Shown here: positions 46,635 to 59,900 of the stretch, piece after piece
How positions within the stretch are numbered: position 1 is the stretch's first letter
How the letters are laid out: the number at the start of each line of letters is the position of its first letter
Source: Orychophragmus violaceus
Taxonomy: Eukaryota > Streptophyta > Magnoliopsida > Brassicales > Brassicaceae
Length of the DNA: 64,000 nucleotides
Direction: 5' to 3'
Assembly (NCBI GenBank): GCA_030180135.1
Contig: CM058230.1
Span: 59,118,580 to 59,182,579 of the forward strand
Position numbers and translations under genes: made by a program
The notes under the pieces: generated by a model
What the model saw: the letters and a program-made list of their open reading frames with translations, nothing else
What the model was told of the DNA's origin: nothing
Databases searched by the model: none

Positions 46635-49600
46635 TCCTATGAGAATCTTAAACAAAACCTTTTTACCAAAACTTCTTGAAACATATGTGTCATGGATTGG
46701 AGAAACTAGGTAAGGTAGTAAAACTATAAGTAAGTTTTTGTATGCTCCTAAAGGTATAATGAGAAGCATATTATACAAGTTTATGTTCCTTTGAACACCC
46801 CTAGGTAACCCTACTAAAAGACAAGAAAGAAACTTTGATCTTCTAAAAGGTCCTATGAGAATCTTAAACAAAACCTTTTTACCAAAACTTCTTGAAACAT
46901 ATGTGTCATGGATTGGAGAAACTAGGTAAGGTAATAAAACTATAAGTAAGTTTTTGTATGCTCCTAAAGGTATAATGAGAAGCATATTATACAAGTTTAT
47001 ATTCCTTTGAACACCCCTAGGTAACCCTACTAAAAGACAAGAAAGAAACTTTGATCTTTTAAACGGTCCTATGAGAATCTTAAACAAAACCTTTTTACCA
47101 AAACTTCTTGAAACATATGTGTCATGGATTGGAGAAACTAGGTAAGGTAGTAAAACTATAAGTAAGTTTTTGTATGCTCCTAAAGGTATAATGAGAAGCA
47201 TATTATACAAGTTTATATTCCTTTGAACACCCCTAGGTAACCCTACTAAAAGACAAGAAAGAAACTTTGATCTTTTAAACGGTCCTATGAGAATCTTAAA
47301 CAAAACCTTTTTACCAAAACTTCTTGAAACATATGTGTCATGGATTGGAGAAACTAGGTAAGGTAGTAAAACTATAAGTAAGTTTTTGTATGCTCCTAAA
47401 GGTATAATGAGAAGCATATTATACAAGTTTATGTTCCTTTGAACACCCCTAGGTAACCCTACTAAAAGACAAGAAAGAAACTTTGATCTTTTAAACGGTC
47501 CTATGAGAATCTTAAACAAAACCTTTTTACCAAAACTTCTTGAAACATATGTGTCATGGATTGGAGAAACTAGGTAAGGTAATAAAACTATAAATAAGTT
47601 TTTGTATGCTCCTAAAGGTATAATGAGAAGCATATTATACAAGTTTATATTCCTTTGAACACCCCTAGGTAACCCTACTAAAAGACAAGAAAGAAACTTT
47701 GATCTTTTAAACGGTCCTATGAGAATCTTAAACAAAACCTTTTTACCAAAACTTCTTGAAACATATGTGTCATGGATTGGAGAAACTAGGTAAGGTAGTA
47801 AAACTATAAGTAAGTTTTTGTATGCTCCTAAAGGTATAATGAGAAGCATATTATACAAGTTTATGTTCCTTTGAACACCCCTAGGTAACCCTACTAAAAG
47901 ACAAGAAAGAAACTTTGATCTTTTAAAAGGTCCTATGAGAATCTTAAACAAAACCTTTTTACCAAAACTTCTTGAAACATATGTGTCATGGATTGGAGAA
48001 ACTAGGTAAGGTAATAAAGCTATAAGTAAGTTTTTGTATGCTCCTAAAGGTATAATGAGAAGCATATTATACAAGTTTATGTTCCTTTGAACACCCCTAG
48101 GTAACCCTACTAAAAGACAAGAAAGAAACTTTGATCTTTTAAAAGGTCCTATGAGAATCTTAAACAAAACCTTTTTACCAAAACTTCTTGAAACATATGT
48201 GTCATGGATTGGAGAAACTAGGTAAGGTAATAAAACTATAAGTAAGTTTTTGTATGCTCCTAAAGGTATAATGAGAAGCATATTATACAAGTTTATATTC
48301 CTTTGAACACCCCTAGGTAACCCTACTAAAAGACAAGAAAGAAACTTTGATCTTTTAAACGGTCCTATGAGAATCTTAAACAAAACCTTTTTACCAAAAC
48401 TTCTTGAAACATATGTGTCATGGATTGGAGAAACTAGGTAAGGTAATAAAACTATAAGTAAGTTTTTGTATGCTCCTAAAGGTATAATGAGAAGCATATT
48501 ATACAAGTTTATATTCCTTTGAACACCCCTAGGTAATCCTACTAAAAGACAAGAAAGAAACTTTGATCTTCTAAAAGGTCCTATGAGAATCTTAAATAAA
48601 ACCTTTTTACCAAAACTTCTTGAAACATATGTGTCATGGATTGGAGAAACTAGGTAAGGTAATAAAACTATAAGTAAGTTTTTGTATGCTCCTAAAGGTA
48701 TAATGAGAAGCATATTATACAAGTTTATATTCCTTTGAACACCCCTAGGTAACCCTACTAAAAGACAAGAAAGAAACTTTGATCTTTTAAACGGTCCTAT
48801 GAGAATCTTAAACAAAACCTTTTTACCAAAACTTCTTGAAACATATGTGTCATGGATTGGAGAAACTAGGTAAGGTAATAAAACTATAAGTAAGTTTTTG
48901 TATGCTCCTAAAGGTATAATGAGAAGCATATTATACAAGTTTATATTCCTTTGAACACCCCTAGGTAATCCTACTAAAAGACAAGAAAGAAACTTTGATC
49001 TTCTAAAAGGTCCTATGAGAATCTTAAACAAAACCTTTTTACCAAAACTTCTTGAAACATATGTGTCATGGATTGGAGAAACTAGGTAAGGTAATAAAAC
49101 TATAAGTAAGTTTTTGTATGCTCCTAAAGGTATAATGAGAAGCATATTATACAAGTTTATATTCCTTTGAACACCCCTAGGTAACCCTACTAAAAGACAA
49201 GAAAGAAACTTTGATCTTGTAAAAGGTCCTATGAGAATCTTAAACAAAACCTTTTTACCAAAACTTCTTGAAACATATGTGTCATGGATTGGAGAAACTA
49301 GGTAAGGTAATAAAACTATAAGTAAGTTTTTGTATGCTCCTAAAGGAAAATGAGAAGCATATTATACAAGTTTATATTCCTTTGAACACCCCTAGGTAAT
49401 CCTACTAAAAGACAAGAAAGAAACTTTGATCTTTTAAAAGGTCCTATGAGAATCTTAAACAAAACCTTTTTACCAAAACTTCTTGAAACATATGTGTCAT
49501 GGATTGGAGAAACTAGGTAAGGTAATAATGCTATAAGTAAGTTTTTGTATGCTCCTAAAGGTATAATGAGAAGCATATTATACAAGTTTATGTTCCTTTG

Positions 49601-52600
49601 AACACCCCTAGGTAACCCAACTAAAAGACAAGAAAGAAACTTTGATCTTTTAAAAGGTCATATGAGAATCTTAAACAAAACCTTTTTACCAAAACTTCTT
49701 GAAACATATGTGTCATGGATTGGAGAAACTAGGTAAGGTAGTAAAACTATAAGTAAGTTTTTGTATGCTCCTAAAGGTATAATGAGAAGCATATTATACA
49801 AGTTTATGTTCCTTTGAACACCCCTAGGTAACCCTACTAAAAGACAAGAAAGAAACTTTGATCTTCTAAAAGGTCCTATGAGAATCTTAAACAAAACCTT
49901 TTTACCAAAACTTCTTGAAACATATGTGTCATGGATTGGAGAAACTAGGTAAGGTAATAAAACTATAAGTAAGTTTTTGTATGCTCCTAAAGGTATAATG
50001 AGAAGCATATTATACAAGTTTATATTCCTTTGAACACCCCTAGGTAACCCTACTAAAAGACAAGAAAGAAACTTTGATCTTTTAAACGGTCCTATGAGAA
50101 TCTTAAACAAAACCTTTTTACCAAAACTTCTTGAAACATATGTGTCATGGATTGGAGAAACTAGGTAAGGTAGTAAAACTATAAGTAAGTTTTTGTATGC
50201 TCCTAAAGGTATAATGAGAAGCATATTATACAAGTTTATATTCCTTTGAACACCCCTAGGTAACCCTACTAAAAGACAAGAAAGAAACTTTGATCTTTTA
50301 AACGGTCCTATGAGAATCTTAAACAAAACCTTTTTACCAAAACTTCTTGAAACATATGTGTCATGGATTGGAGAAACTAGGTAAGGTAGTAAAACTATAA
50401 GTAAGTTTTTGTATGCTCCTAAAGGTATAATGAGAAGCATATTATACAAGTTTATGTTCCTTTGAACACCCCTAGGTAACCCTACTAAAAGACAAGAAAG
50501 AAACTTTGATCTTTTAAACGGTCCTATGAGAATCTTAAACAAAACCTTTTTACCAAAACTTCTTGAAACATATGTGTCATGGATTGGAGAAACTAGGTAA
50601 GGTAATAAAACTATAAATAAGTTTTTGTATGCTCCTAAAGGTATAATGAGAAGCATATTATACAAGTTTATATTCCTTTGAACACCCCTAGGTAACCCTA
50701 CTAAAAGACAAGAAAGAAACTTTGATCTTTTAAACGGTCCTATGAGAATCTTAAACAAAACCTTTTTACCAAAACTTCTTGAAACATATGTGTCATGGAT
50801 TGGAGAAACTAGGTAAGGTAGTAAAACTATAAGTAAGTTTTTGTATGCTCCTAAAGGTATAATGAGAAGCATATTATACAAGTTTATGTTCCTTTGAACA
50901 CCCCTAGGTAACCCTACTAAAAGACAAGAAAGAAACTTTGATCTTTTAAAAGGTCCTATGAGAATCTTAAACAAAACCTTTTTACCAAAACTTCTTGAAA
51001 CATATGTGTCATGGATTGGAGAAACTAGGTAAGGTAATAAAGCTATAAGTAAGTTTTTGTATGCTCCTAAAGGTATAATGAGAAGCATATTATACAAGTT
51101 TATGTTCCTTTGAACACCCCTAGGTAACCCTACTAAAAGACAAGAAAGAAACTTTGATCTTTTAAAAGGTCCTATGAGAATCTTAAACAAAACCTTTTTA
51201 CCAAAACTTCTTGAAACATATGTGTCATGGATTGGAGAAACTAGGTAAGGTAATAAAACTATAAGTAAGTTTTTGTATGCTCCTAAAGGTATAATGAGAA
51301 GCATATTATACAAGTTTATATTCCTTTGAACACCCCTAGGTAACCCTACTAAAAGACAAGAAAGAAACTTTGATCTTTTAAACGGTCCTATGAGAATCTT
51401 AAACAAAACCTTTTTACCAAAACTTCTTGAAACATATGTGTCATGGATTGGAGAAACTAGGTAAGGTAATAAAACTATAAGTAAGTTTTTGTATGCTCCT
51501 AAAGGTATAATGAGAAGCATATTATACAAGTTTATATTCCTTTGAACACCCCTAGGTAATCCTACTAAAAGACAAGAAAGAAACTTTGATCTTCTAAAAG
51601 GTCCTATGAGAATCTTAAATAAAACCTTTTTACCAAAACTTCTTGAAACATATGTGTCATGGATTGGAGAAACTAGGTAAGGTAATAAAACTATAAGTAA
51701 GTTTTTGTATGCTCCTAAAGGTATAATGAGAAGCATATTATACAAGTTTATATTCCTTTGAACACCCCTAGGTAACCCTACTAAAAGACAAGAAAGAAAC
51801 TTTGATCTTTTAAACGGTCCTATGAGAATCTTAAACAAAACCTTTTTACCAAAACTTCTTGAAACATATGTGTCATGGATTGGAGAAACTAGGTAAGGTA
51901 ATAAAACTATAAGTAAGTTTTTGTATGCTCCTAAAGGTATAATGAGAAGCATATTATACAAGTTTATATTCCTTTGAACACCCCTAGGTAATCCTACTAA
52001 AAGACAAGAAAGAAACTTTGATCTTCTAAAAGGTCCTATGAGAATCTTAAACAAAACCTTTTTACCAAAACTTCTTGAAACATATGTGTCATGGATTGGA
52101 GAAACTAGGTAAGGTAATAAAACTATAAGTAAGTTTTTGTATGCTCCTAAAGGTATAATGAGAAGCATATTATACAAGTTTATATTCCTTTGAACACCCC
52201 TAGGTAACCCTACTAAAAGACAAGAAAGAAACTTTGATCTTGTAAAAGGTCCTATGAGAATCTTAAACAAAACCTTTTTACCAAAACTTCTTGAAACATA
52301 TGTGTCATGGATTGGAGAAACTAGGTAAGGTAATAAAACTATAAGTAAGTTTTTGTATGCTCCTAAAGGAAAATGAGAAGCATATTATACAAGTTTATAT
52401 TCCTTTGAACACCCCTAGGTAATCCTACTAAAAGACAAGAAAGAAACTTTGATCTTTTAAAAGGTCCTATGAGAATCTTAAACAAAACCTTTTTACCAAA
52501 ACTTCTTGAAACATATGTGTCATGGATTGGAGAAACTAGGTAAGGTAATAATGCTATAAGTAAGTTTTTGTATGCTCCTAAAGGTATAATGAGAAGCATA

Positions 52601-52680
52601 TTATACAAGTTTATGTTCCTTTGAACACCCCTAGGTAACCCAACTAAAAGACAAGAAAGAAACTTTGATCTTTTAAAAGG
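46635..52680. repeat. Tandem duplication of a 3023-bp block
   Basis: GGAAAATG at 49346 and 52369, TAATAATGC at about 49525 and 52548, and TAACCCAACT near 49615 and 52638 all recur 3023 bp apart, which is 14 monomers minus 1 bp. The rare TATAAATAAG (about 47593 and 50616) and CTTAAATAAAACC (about 48594 and 51617) variants show the same spacing. Confidence 0.88.
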
Positions 52681-55600
52681 TCATATGAGAATCTTAAACA
52701 AAACCTTTTTACCAAAACTTCTTGAAACATATGTGTCATGGATTGGAGAAACTAGGTAAGGTAATAAAACTATAAGTAAGTTTTTGTATGCTCCTAAAGG
52801 TATAATGAGAAGCATATTATACAAGTTTATATTCCTTTGAACACCCCTAGGTAATCCTACTAAAAGACAAGAAAGAAACTTTGATCTTTTAAACGGTCCT
52901 ATGAGAATCTTAAACAAAACCTTTTTAGCAAAACTTCTTGAAACATATGTGTCATGGATTGGAGAAACTAGGTAAGGTAGTAAAACTATAAGTAAGTTTT
53001 TGTATGCTCCTAAAGGTATAATGAGAAGCATATTATACAAGTTTATGTTCCTTTGAACACCCCTAGGTAACCCTACTAAAAGACAAGAAAGAAACTTTGA
53101 TCTTTTAAAAGGTCCTATGAGAATCTTAAACAAAACCTTTTTACCAAAACTTCTTGAAACATATGTGTCATGGATTGGAGAAACTAGGTAAGGTAATAAA
53201 ACTATAAGTAAGTTTTTGTATGCTCCTAAAGGTATAATGAGAAGCATATTATACAAGTTTATATTCCTTTGAACACCCCTAGGTAATCCTACTAAAAGAC
53301 AAGAAAGAAACTTTGATCTTCTAAAAGGTCCTATGAGAATCTTAAACAAAACCTTTTTACCAAAACTTCTTGAAACATATGTGTCATGGATTGGAGAAAC
53401 TAGGTAAGGTAATAAAACTATAAGTAAGTTTTTGTATGCTCCTAAAGGTATAATGAGAAGCATATTATACAAGTTTATATTCCTTTGAACACCCCTAGGT
53501 AACCCTACTAAAAGACAAGAAAGAAACTTTGATCTTTTAAACGGTCCTATGAGAATCTTAAACAAAACCTTTTTACCAAAACTTCTTGAAACATATGTGT
53601 CATGGATTGGAGAAACTAGGTAAGGTAGTAAAACTATAAGTAAGTTTTTGTATGCTCCTAAAGGTATAATGAGAAGCATATTATACAAGTTTATGTTCCT
53701 TTGAACACCCCTAGGTAACCCTACTAAAAGACAAGAAAGAAACTTTGATCTTTTAAACGGTCCTATGAGAATCTTAAACAAAACCTTTTTACCAAAACTT
53801 CTTGAAACATATGTGTCATGGATTGGAGAAACTAGGTAAGGTAGTAAAACTATAAGTAAGTTTTTGTATGCTCCTAAAGGTATAATGAGAAGCATATTAT
53901 ACAAGTTTATGTTCCTTTGAACACCCCTAGGTAACCCTACTAAAAGACAAGAAAGAAACTTTGATCTTTTAAAAGGTCCTATGAGAATCTTAAACAAAAC
54001 CTTTTTACCAAAACTTCTTGAAACATATGTGTCATGGATTGGAGAAACTAGGTAAGGTAATAAAACTATAAGTAAGTTTTTGTATGCTCCTAAAGGTATA
54101 ATGAGAAGCATATTATACAAGTTTATATTCCTTTGAACACCCCTAGGTAACCCTACTAAAAGACAAGAAAGAAACTTTGATCTTTTAAACGGTCCTATGA
54201 GAATCTTAAACAAAACCTTTTTACCAAAACTTCTTGAAACATATGTGTCATGGATTGGAGAAACTAGGTAAGGTAGTAAAACTATAAGTAAGTTTTTGTA
54301 TGCTCCTAAAGGTATAATGAGAAGCATATTATACAAGTTTATGTTCCTTTGAACACCCCTAGGTAACCCTACTAAAAGACAAGAAAGAAACTTTGATCTT
54401 TTAAAAGGTCCTATGAGAATCTTAAACAAAACCTTTTTACCAAAACTTCTTGAAACATATGTGTCATGGATTGGAGAAACTAGGTAAGGTAATAATGCTA
54501 TAAGTAAGTTTTTGTATGCTCCTAAAGGTATAATGAGAAGCATATTATACAAGTTTATGTTCCTTTGAACACCCCTAGGTAACCCAACTAAAAGACAAGA
54601 AAGAAACTTTGATCTTTTAAAAGGTCATATGAGAATCTTAAACAAAACCTTTTTACCAAAACTTCTTGAAACATATGTGTCATGGATTGATGAAACTAGG
54701 TAAGATAATAAAACTATAAGTAAGTTTTTGTATGCTCCTAAAGGTATAATGAGAAGCATATTATACAAGTTTATATTCCTTTGAACACCCCTAGGTAATC
54801 CTACTAAAAGACAAGAAAGAAACTTTGATCTTTTAAACGGTCCTATGAGAATCTTAAACAAAACCTTTTTAGCAAAACTTCTTGAAACATATGTGTCATG
54901 GATTGGAGAAACTAGGTAAGGTAGTAAAACTATAAGTAAGTTTTTGTATGCTCCTAAAGGTATAATGAGAAGCATATTATACAAGTTTATGTTCCTTTGA
55001 ACACCCCTAGGTAACCCTACTAAAAGACAAGAAAGAAACTTTGATCTTTTAAAAGGTCCTATGAGAATCTTAAACAAAACCTTTTTACCAAAACTTCTTG
55101 AAACATATGTGTCATGGATTGGAGAAACTAGGTAAGGTAATAAAACTATAAGTAAGTTTTTGTATGCTCCTAAAGGTATAATGAGAAGCATATTATACAA
55201 GTTTATATTCCTTTGAACACCCCTAGGTAATCCTACTAAAAGACAAGAAAGAAACTTTGATCTTCTAAAAGGTCCTATGAGAATCTTAAACAAAACCTTT
55301 TTACCAAAACTTCTTGAAACATATGTGTCATGGATTGGAGAAACTAGGTAAGGTAATAAAACTATAAGTAAGTTTTTGTATGCTCCTAAAGGTATAATGA
55401 GAAGCATATTATACAAGTTTATATTCCTTTGAACACCCCTAGGTAACCCTACTAAAAGACAAGAAAGAAACTTTGATCTTTTAAACGGTCCTATGAGAAT
55501 CTTAAACAAAACCTTTTTACCAAAACTTCTTGAAACATATGTGTCATGGATTGGAGAAACTAGGTAAGGTAGTAAAACTATAAGTAAGTTTTTGTATGCT

Positions 55601-56256
55601 CCTAAAGGTATAATGAGAAGCATATTATACAAGTTTATGTTCCTTTGAACACCCCTAGGTAACCCTACTAAAAGACAAGAAAGAAACTTTGATCTTTTAA
55701 ACGGTCCTATGAGAATCTTAAACAAAACCTTTTTACCAAAACTTCTTGAAACATATGTGTCATGGATTGGAGAAACTAGGTAAGGTAGTAAAACTATAAG
55801 TAAGTTTTTGTATGCTCCTAAAGGTATAATGAGAAGCATATTATACAAGTTTATGTTCCTTTGAACACCCCTAGGTAACCCTACTAAAAGACAAGAAAGA
55901 AACTTTGATCTTTTAAAAGGTCCTATGAGAATCTTAAACAAAACCTTTTTACCAAAACTTCTTGAAACATATGTGTCATGGATTGGAGAAACTAGGTAAG
56001 GTAATAAAACTATAAGTAAGTTTTTGTATGCTCCTAAAGGTATAATGAGAAGCATATTATATAAGTTTATATTCCTTTGAACACCCCTAGGTAACCCTAC
56101 TAAAAGACAAGAAAGAAACTTTGATCTTTTAAACGGTCCTATGAGAATCTTAAACAAAACCTTTTTACCAAAACTTCTTGAAACATATGTGTCATGGATT
56201 GGAGAAACTAGGTAAGGTAGTAAAACTATAAGTAAGTTTTTGTATGCTCCTAAAGG
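52681..56256. repeat. Tandem duplication of a 1944-bp block, second copy cut by Copia-B
   Basis: TTTTTAGCAAAAC (G at 52928 and 54872), TAACCCAACT (52641 and 54585) and GGTCATATG (52681 and 54625) are each 1944 bp (nine monomers) apart. The second copy starts with a divergent monomer (GATTGATGAAAC, GGTAAGATAATA near 54688-54716). Confidence 0.85.
56252..56256. repeat. Target-site duplication of Copia-B (AAAGG), left copy
   Basis: AAAGG is repeated at 62042-62046 after the 3' LTR. Joining the flanks through one copy gives CTCCTAAAGGTATAATGAG, the normal satellite. A seven-base reading (AAAGGTA) is possible if the LTR began two bases later. Confidence 0.86.
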
Positions 56257-56771
56257 TATTGAAATGGAGATCCAAAGTATTGAGATGAAGACATTAATCA
56301 GAAGTCCCTTCATCCGATCAGAAGAGGAAGAGGTGAATAAGTAAAACCGAAGAGAATTTAATCTCATGGTTAAGTGGTAAAAGGATAAGTTACCATGAAT
56401 CAAGTCAAATATCTTCTAGAAGGTTGACTCCACGGATGAATAGTGCCAGGAGACAAGATTCAAATTCAAATGGAGATTCCCTTCCCTACTTGCTTCATCT
56501 TTTTGTCTAAAGGGGTCCTAAGAATTATTTTGTCATCTAAATTTGAATTTGAATGTATAGCCACGAAATTTACTTGTTTTTATGTCTATATATTCATTGT
56601 AATATCAAGAAGGAAAATATACACTCTTTTTGGGAGTTTTCCCCTCATACTTCTTCTTCTCTCTCTCTCACAATCTCTCCTCTAATCTCATACGAATTTC
56701 TCTCATGTTCTTCATTCTCACTAAGTTAAACACTCAAATACTCTTCATAATCTCATATTCTAAAACTTACA
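56257..56771 (+). repeat. Copia-B 5' LTR (515 bp)
   Basis: It starts TATTGAAATGG and ends CTTACA. It appears identical to 61527-62041. TATA-like TCTATATATT lies at 56585-56594. Relative to Copia-A it lacks several segments near the 5' end and has a diverged CT-rich 3' part. Confidence 0.95.
56585..56594 (+). promoter_or_regulatory. Putative TATA box in Copia-B LTR
   Basis: TCTATATATT in the same context (GCCACGAAAT upstream, TCATTGTAA downstream) as in Copia-A, and again at 61855-61864 in the 3' LTR. Confidence 0.55.
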
Positions 56772-56783
56772 TGGTATCAGAGC
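56772..56783 (+). other. Primer-binding site of Copia-B (initiator tRNA-Met)
   Basis: TGGTATCAGAGC directly abuts the LTR end CA. The 215 bp between it and the ATG at 56999 show no further feature. Confidence 0.92.
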
Positions 56784-56998
56784 ATTAAGCTCCTGTACCT
56801 ATTCATTTCCGCAATCTTTTCTTTGAACCTGTTCTAAAATCTGTTCTTGAAAGCTTGTTCCTGTTTTTGAAATTTTTAATCTCTTAAGTCATTTCTTTGA
56901 CTTAGTTACTCCTGTGTGTGTTCTCTGTGAGTTGAGAACTCTTCTGTTCAAACATTTCATCTTGAAAACTCCCTCCTTGCTACAAATCAGTCTCAGCA

Positions 56999-59900
56999 AT
57001 GGAGAACTCAAGAGTGGTTATTCCTGTGATTCTTAAGGGCACCAACTACATTGTTTGGGCCAGAATGGTTAAGTCTGCTCTTGGAGGCAGAGGTCTGTGG
57101 AAGTATATCTTGAGTAGCAATGCTCCACAGAAGGTGTTTAAAGTCAGGTCTGAAGCTGAAGCCAAGAGTGGAGCTGAGGCAGAGACTAAAAGTGGTGGTG
57201 AGTCTCATGAAGAGGCTACTGAAGCTGATGAAGAAGCTTGGATACAAGGGGACCAGAATGTGCTCTCTATACTCCAAAGCTCACTGGACCAGCACCTATT
57301 GGAAGCCTACTCTTATTGTGTGACTTCCAAGGAGCTGTGGGATACTATTGAGAAGGTTTATGGGAACAAATCAAACCTGAGCAGAGTCTTTGAGGTTAAG
57401 CTGGCCATCAACAACCTCCAGCAAGAAGATATGGAGTTTAAAGCTCACTTTGGAAAGTTTAGCTCACTGTGGGCAGAGTTGGAGATGTTGAGGCCACCAA
57501 GCAGTGATCCTTTGGTGTTACAAGAAAGAAGAGAGCAGGATAAAGTCTTTGCGCTTCTGCTCACCTTGAACTCATCTTACAATGGGTTGATTAAGCACAT
57601 TTTAAGGGCAGACACTTTACCTGACTTGGATGATGTATGTGGACAAATTCAGAAAGAGCAAGGCTCATTTGGGCTGTTCAAAGGTAAAGGTGAGCTGGTA
57701 ACCGCCAACAAAGGGATGTATAAAGCTGATGAGAGGCAGAACTATGGAGGTGACAAGAGAGGAGTCTTAATGTGTGAGTTTTGCAAGAAGAGTGGCCATT
57801 TGAAAGATAGATGCTGGCGCCTTCACCCAAACCTCAGACCCTCATCTCACAACAACCGGTTCAAAGATCAAAGGGCAAACTACTCGTATGGTGCAGCTGG
57901 ACCAGGTTCTTCTTCAATGCAGAAATGTGATGAAGGAAGAGCAATGGTGGTCCATCAAGCTCCAGCCATGACTGCTCAGAGTGATGTGGTAAGAAGGTCA
58001 GACCTTGAGGCTCTCATCAAAGCCCTCAAGGATAACTCTGGTATGGTTCTTGGTACATCACTCTTTGCTTCAAATAAAATCAGACCCTTGATTATTGATT
58101 CAGGAGCCTCTCATCATATGATAAGTGATTCTAGGTTGATAGACAATGTTAAACCAGCTTTAGGAAGTGTGGTAATTGCAAATGGTGATAAGATTCCAAT
58201 ACAAGGCATAGGAAACCTGAAATTGTTTAACAAAGAATCTAAAGCTTTCTATATGCCTAGCTTCACTTCCAACTTAGTATCTGTGAAAAGAATAGCCACT
58301 GATCTAAATTGCAATGTTGTTTTTAGTCCCAATGATGTTGTGTTTCAGGATATTAAGACAAGTAAGTTGATTGGGAAAGGTGTGACAAAGGATGAGCTCT
58401 ACATAGTTGAAGACACCAACCCCTCTTCTGAATTATCTACTGCTTTATCTACTGCTTTATCTACTTGTGTTGGTGTGGATGATTCTATTTGGCATGCTAG
58501 ACTAGGACATCCACACTCTAGGGCTTTAGGACTCTTATTACCTTCTGTTTCTTTTAAAAATGATGAGTGTGAGGCTTGTATTCTTGGAAAACATTGCAAA
58601 TCTGTTTTTCCAACTTCTAAAACTACTTATGAAAGTTGCTTTGATCTTGTTCATTCTGATGTGTGGACTGCTCCTTGTATGTCTAGAGAGAATCATAAGT
58701 ACTTTGTCACTTTCATTGATGAAAAATCTAAGTATACTTGGATAACATTGATGCAAACTAAGGATAGAGTGTTAGAAGCTTTCATGAATTTTCAAAGTCA
58801 TGTTACTAACCATTTCAATGCTAAGATCAAAATTTTTAGATCAGACAATGGTGGGGAGTATACAAGCAATGCTTTCAAACAACACTTGTCCAAACATGGG
58901 ATTCTTCATCAAACAAGCTGTCCTTACACTCCACAACAAAATGGAGTGGCTGAGAGAAAGAACAGACACTTAATGGAGGTGGCAAGGTCCATGATGTTCT
59001 ACAAGAATGTTCCTAAGAAGTTTTGGGGAGATGCAGTCATGACTGCCTGCTACTTGATCAATAGAACTCCCACAAGAGTTCTTAAGGATCAATCTCCATT
59101 TCAGGTATTAAACAAAACCAATCCATTAGTTGATCACTTACGTGTGTTTGGGTGTATTTGCTTTGTGTTAATACCAGGAGAACAAAGGGATAAGTTGGAT
59201 GCTAAGAGCACCAAAGCCATGTTCATTGGCTACTCTACAACACAAAGGGGATACAAGTGTTATGTGCCTGAAACAAGGAAGGTTTTGATCTCCAGAGATG
59301 TGAAATTTATGGAGACAAGAAGTTTCTATGATGAGAAGAATTGGGATAGCTTGAAGGATCTTCCCACATCTCAATCAGATAGAGCAGCTAACCTAAGGAT
59401 GATCATGGAAAACCTTGGTATTAGTATGCATCATCAACCGTCTAAACCAAGCCCAGCCTCTTCAGTCCCTGTTTTGCCTCCAGAAACTCCTCAACATTCC
59501 CATCTTGATCATGAGGGGGACACTCAAGAATCAGCTCAAGAACCGCAAGAACCTGATTCTCCTACACATGATCAAGCTAGAGCTGAGGAGAATGAGGAAC
59601 ATGAAGTAGAACCTGAGGAGTTGGATCATCAAAATGAAGAGGTTGAACAGCCGGTTGTGAATGAGCAGCAAGTTCAAGTGTTAAGAAGGAGCACAAGGGA
59701 GAAGAAGGATCCATCAGAATGGAAGAAAACTAGAGTTTACTTCAACAGCAATGCAGTAGCTCATCCCATTCAAGCTGTTTGCAGTTTAGTTCATGTACCT
59801 TTGGAACATCAAGTGTTCATTGGGAAGTTGGATCAAGAACATGTACCAACAACTTATGAAGAAGCTAGGGGAGATAAGAGATGGATGCAAGCTGTGAATG

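Larger units (their letters stand above)
23720..56256. repeat. Satellite array 3, 216-bp monomers (about 150 copies)
   Basis: This is the longest array, with no other gene-like sequence. Its first bases are scrambled: about 20 bp of monomer (AAACC...AAACTT) jumps at shared AAACTT (23734-23739) to the part beginning TTTGATC, a net loss of about 161 bp. From 26 to 40 kb the array is a mosaic rich in 1-bp-deleted monomers (11 of the 16 GGAAAATG copies in the window) and in multi-kb duplications. From 41.3 to 49.2 kb it is very regular. 1-bp deletions also occur as CAAAACTTTTTA (26154, 28744, 30470) and TTTTAAAGG (about 34757 and 37561). It ends at the Copia-B target site. Confidence 0.97.

Noticed and set aside
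41277..49247. Giant minus-strand ORF of 2656 codons, and similar ORFs at 1326-4493, 17276-19795, 23728-26151, 49658-52270 and others
   Set aside because: They are tandem 72-codon readings of the 216-bp satellite. Starts and ends follow chance ATGs and 1-bp deletions in single monomers, with no independent gene features. The variant bias is reported as a finding, not as a gene.
56443..56685. 80-codon ORF in both Copia-B LTRs (56443-56685 and 61713-61955)
   Set aside because: It overlaps the TATA-like box and promoter part of the LTR. It is the same in both LTRs simply because they are identical. No known domain.
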